From Adiantum capillus-veneris (lineage: Eukaryota > Streptophyta > Polypodiopsida > Polypodiales > Pteridaceae), in the NCBI GenBank assembly GCA_014529385.2, contig CM043966.1, forward strand, positions 103,117,087 to 103,181,086: a DNA stretch of 64,000 nt. The letters are read 5' to 3'. A model generated the notes under the pieces. That model was given only the letters and a program-made list of their open reading frames with translations, was not told the origin of the DNA and made no database searches. Positions 62,533 through 64,000 of the stretch are shown piece by piece. Positions within the stretch are counted from its first letter, which is position 1, and the number at the start of each line of letters is the position of its first letter. The translations under genes were made by a program, and so were the position numbers.

Positions 62533-64000
62533 TGATAGCCGTTTTTCGGCTCTTTGTAATTGCCACAGTGAGTTACCTCACCCTACCAAAATCACCCAAA
62601 CACTGTGGCTATCCCTACCATTTCACTGTACATAGGCGTGCGTGAGTCACGGGACTTTTCCCATATCTTCTTAAAAAACCCTCAATTAGCTAGCCATTGG
62701 GCTAGTTGAGCCAAAAAAATAAAAAATATAAGTATATTATGGCCCATGCGTATGTAAATATTTCTTTGTATATAGGGCCTAAATACAATATTTTTTTATA
62801 ATTATTTTGGTATTTATTTTAATATTTCTACCTAGGTGTGTGATATTTATGCTCTGTACATTGCCTCACCATTACCACAATTTTTCTTACCATTTTTCAT
62901 ATTTTTTATTCCATATAGAAATATTTTCATGTAAGCTTCTCTTATATTTGGTGTAACTCCATCCCAACAAAAATCCAAAAAAACTAGTTCTATTTATGTG
63001 TATATTTTTTTCACTATTGTGATTTTTTCCTTCCTACATATATTCTCTATTACTCTCATAAATTAGACCACCAAAAATATTCATCTTTTTATGGTAGACT
63101 TATAATGAGAGAGATTTATTTTGACCCCTCTATATTTTTCCACCTATATTATTTATATTTGACATGTACATATTTTTTAGACCCCTCAATATTTGATTTT
63201 CTTAGTTGTACTATTCACTTATATCATGATCTCAACAATATCTTCAATTATAGACCTACCAAATAAGGTCAAGGGTAGGTGGCATGCATACATGCACTAT
63301 GGAGGGCTCACTCTTGGAGGTATTCAAAAGAATCATCCAAAGAAGGACCCCACAAGGACCTTGTGCAGTGGAAAAAAACGGTCGGTTTTGCTGAATTTTT
63401 AAAGTTCACTTGCTCTCCGAATTTGAAAAGGTGATACAAACAAAAGTTGTAGCTCGTGGGCTGAACTTTTGCCTCAAATTTTTTCATATTTTTTTGAGCT
63501 ACGAGCTGTGAGCTATGATTTTATTAGTGGACCCCAATTTTCCCATGCTATGCAGCCACACTCTCTCTTCCACTTTATCATTTTCCTCTTTCACACACAC
63601 TTCTCCACTCATCATCCCCACCTCTCTCACCACTCCTCTCTGCACCCTACTCACCTTCTCCTCAACCTTGAAGAATAAGAGAAACCATGGTGAACTCATA
63701 CCTCCCACACACAATTCCATTCCAAAATTGACCACCTAGTCTCATTTTTCCTCCTCCAATTTACCCATATCTATCAAAAAAACCACAAAATTCAGCCTCT
63801 TCTCTTAAAAAACAGCATCATGGTGGTTGATTACTCAGCTTCAATTACCTTGTCTCTCAAGGAAGGTCAAGAGTGGAGAAAAAATGTACCGTCAAAGCTA
63901 GTGGACCGTCAACAAGCGTCAAAATTGGCCCTACTCAAGACACTTGGAGCATCAACCTTGTAAGAAATCCACCTTTTCTTACCTCTTAAGAATTTTTCTT
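62533..64000 (+). repeat. 3' LTR of J (cut by window end)
   Basis: The first 1468 bp of the LTR, nearly identical to 52944-54411. By eye I see about four differences: three within 53195-53215 and one near 54402 of the 5' copy. Confidence 0.95.

Larger units (their letters stand above)
52944..64000 (+). mobile_element. Ty3/gypsy element J, Tat-type, with extra 5' ORFs (right end outside window)
   Basis: The order is 5' LTR (from 52944), leader with (CT)n, ORFs a1, a2, b1 and b2, gag, nucleocapsid-protease, RT, RNase H, a second archaeal-type RNase H, integrase, PPT (62519-62532) and 3' LTR (from 62533, cut by the window). The double RNase H assigns it to the Tat group (Ogre relatives), which often has additional ORFs. 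The two LTRs differ at about four of 1468 comparable positions, so the insertion is young. It sits in copia K; the 5 bases before it are AGCAT (52939-52943), and the matching copy is out of view. Confidence 0.95.

Overview
The window looks like nuclear DNA of a land plant, from a TE-rich part of a large genome. Evidence: chromodomain Ty3/gypsy elements primed by initiator-Met tRNA, Ty1/copia elements, a Tat-type gypsy element with two RNase H domains, a plant LINE, a hAT transposase, long compound dinucleotide microsatellites, and one intron-containing gene of the plant GABA/amino-acid transporter (AAAP) family. There is no operon structure and no CRISPR array. The species cannot be named from sequence alone.

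Layout. 1-70: tail of an LTR. 71-839 and 8159-9621 (minus): two parts of one copia element (H), split by a tandem LTR/internal array (840-8158, plus) of a pol-less gypsy-like family, which itself carries a solo LTR (4941-6570, TSD CACAA). 10295-16789 (minus): gypsy chromovirus G, complete in outline, TSD CTAGC. 17600-19607 (plus): 3' part of a related element F in which noncoding hairpin repeats stand where pol should be. 19608-23581 and 30400-30560 (minus): an old LINE carrying a solo LTR (20913-21725, TSD TCCAT), a decayed hAT gene (about 22195-23165) and gypsy chromovirus E (23582-30399, plus, TSD AGTAG/AGTCG). 30561-36329: noncoding, microsatellite-rich, with tRNA-like SINE repeats. 36330-37733 (plus): the last four exons of the transporter gene, the only recognisable host gene. 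37734-43156: noncoding. 43157-50880: gypsy and copia 3' ends arranged as tandem duplications, interrupted by gypsy element N (44337-48572). 50947-52943 (minus): 3' half of copia K, cut by the young Tat-type gypsy element J (52944 to beyond the right edge).

Almost every coding frame is transposon-derived and most are broken. Many of the stops fit C-to-T change (CAG, CAA or CGA becoming TAG, TAA or TGA), as expected for long-silenced methylated copies. J is the freshest: about four differences over 1.47 kb between its LTRs, and a pol frame of over 1,000 residues.

The most unusual content is the 5' part of J. Between LTR and gag it has two tandemly duplicated small ORFs followed by two tandemly duplicated domain ORFs that I do not recognise. 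Two cis-structures also stand out: a perfect palindrome GTAATCG-N4-CGATTAC beside the polypurine tract of three gypsy elements, and a stem-loop whose two arms changed together between LTR subfamilies.
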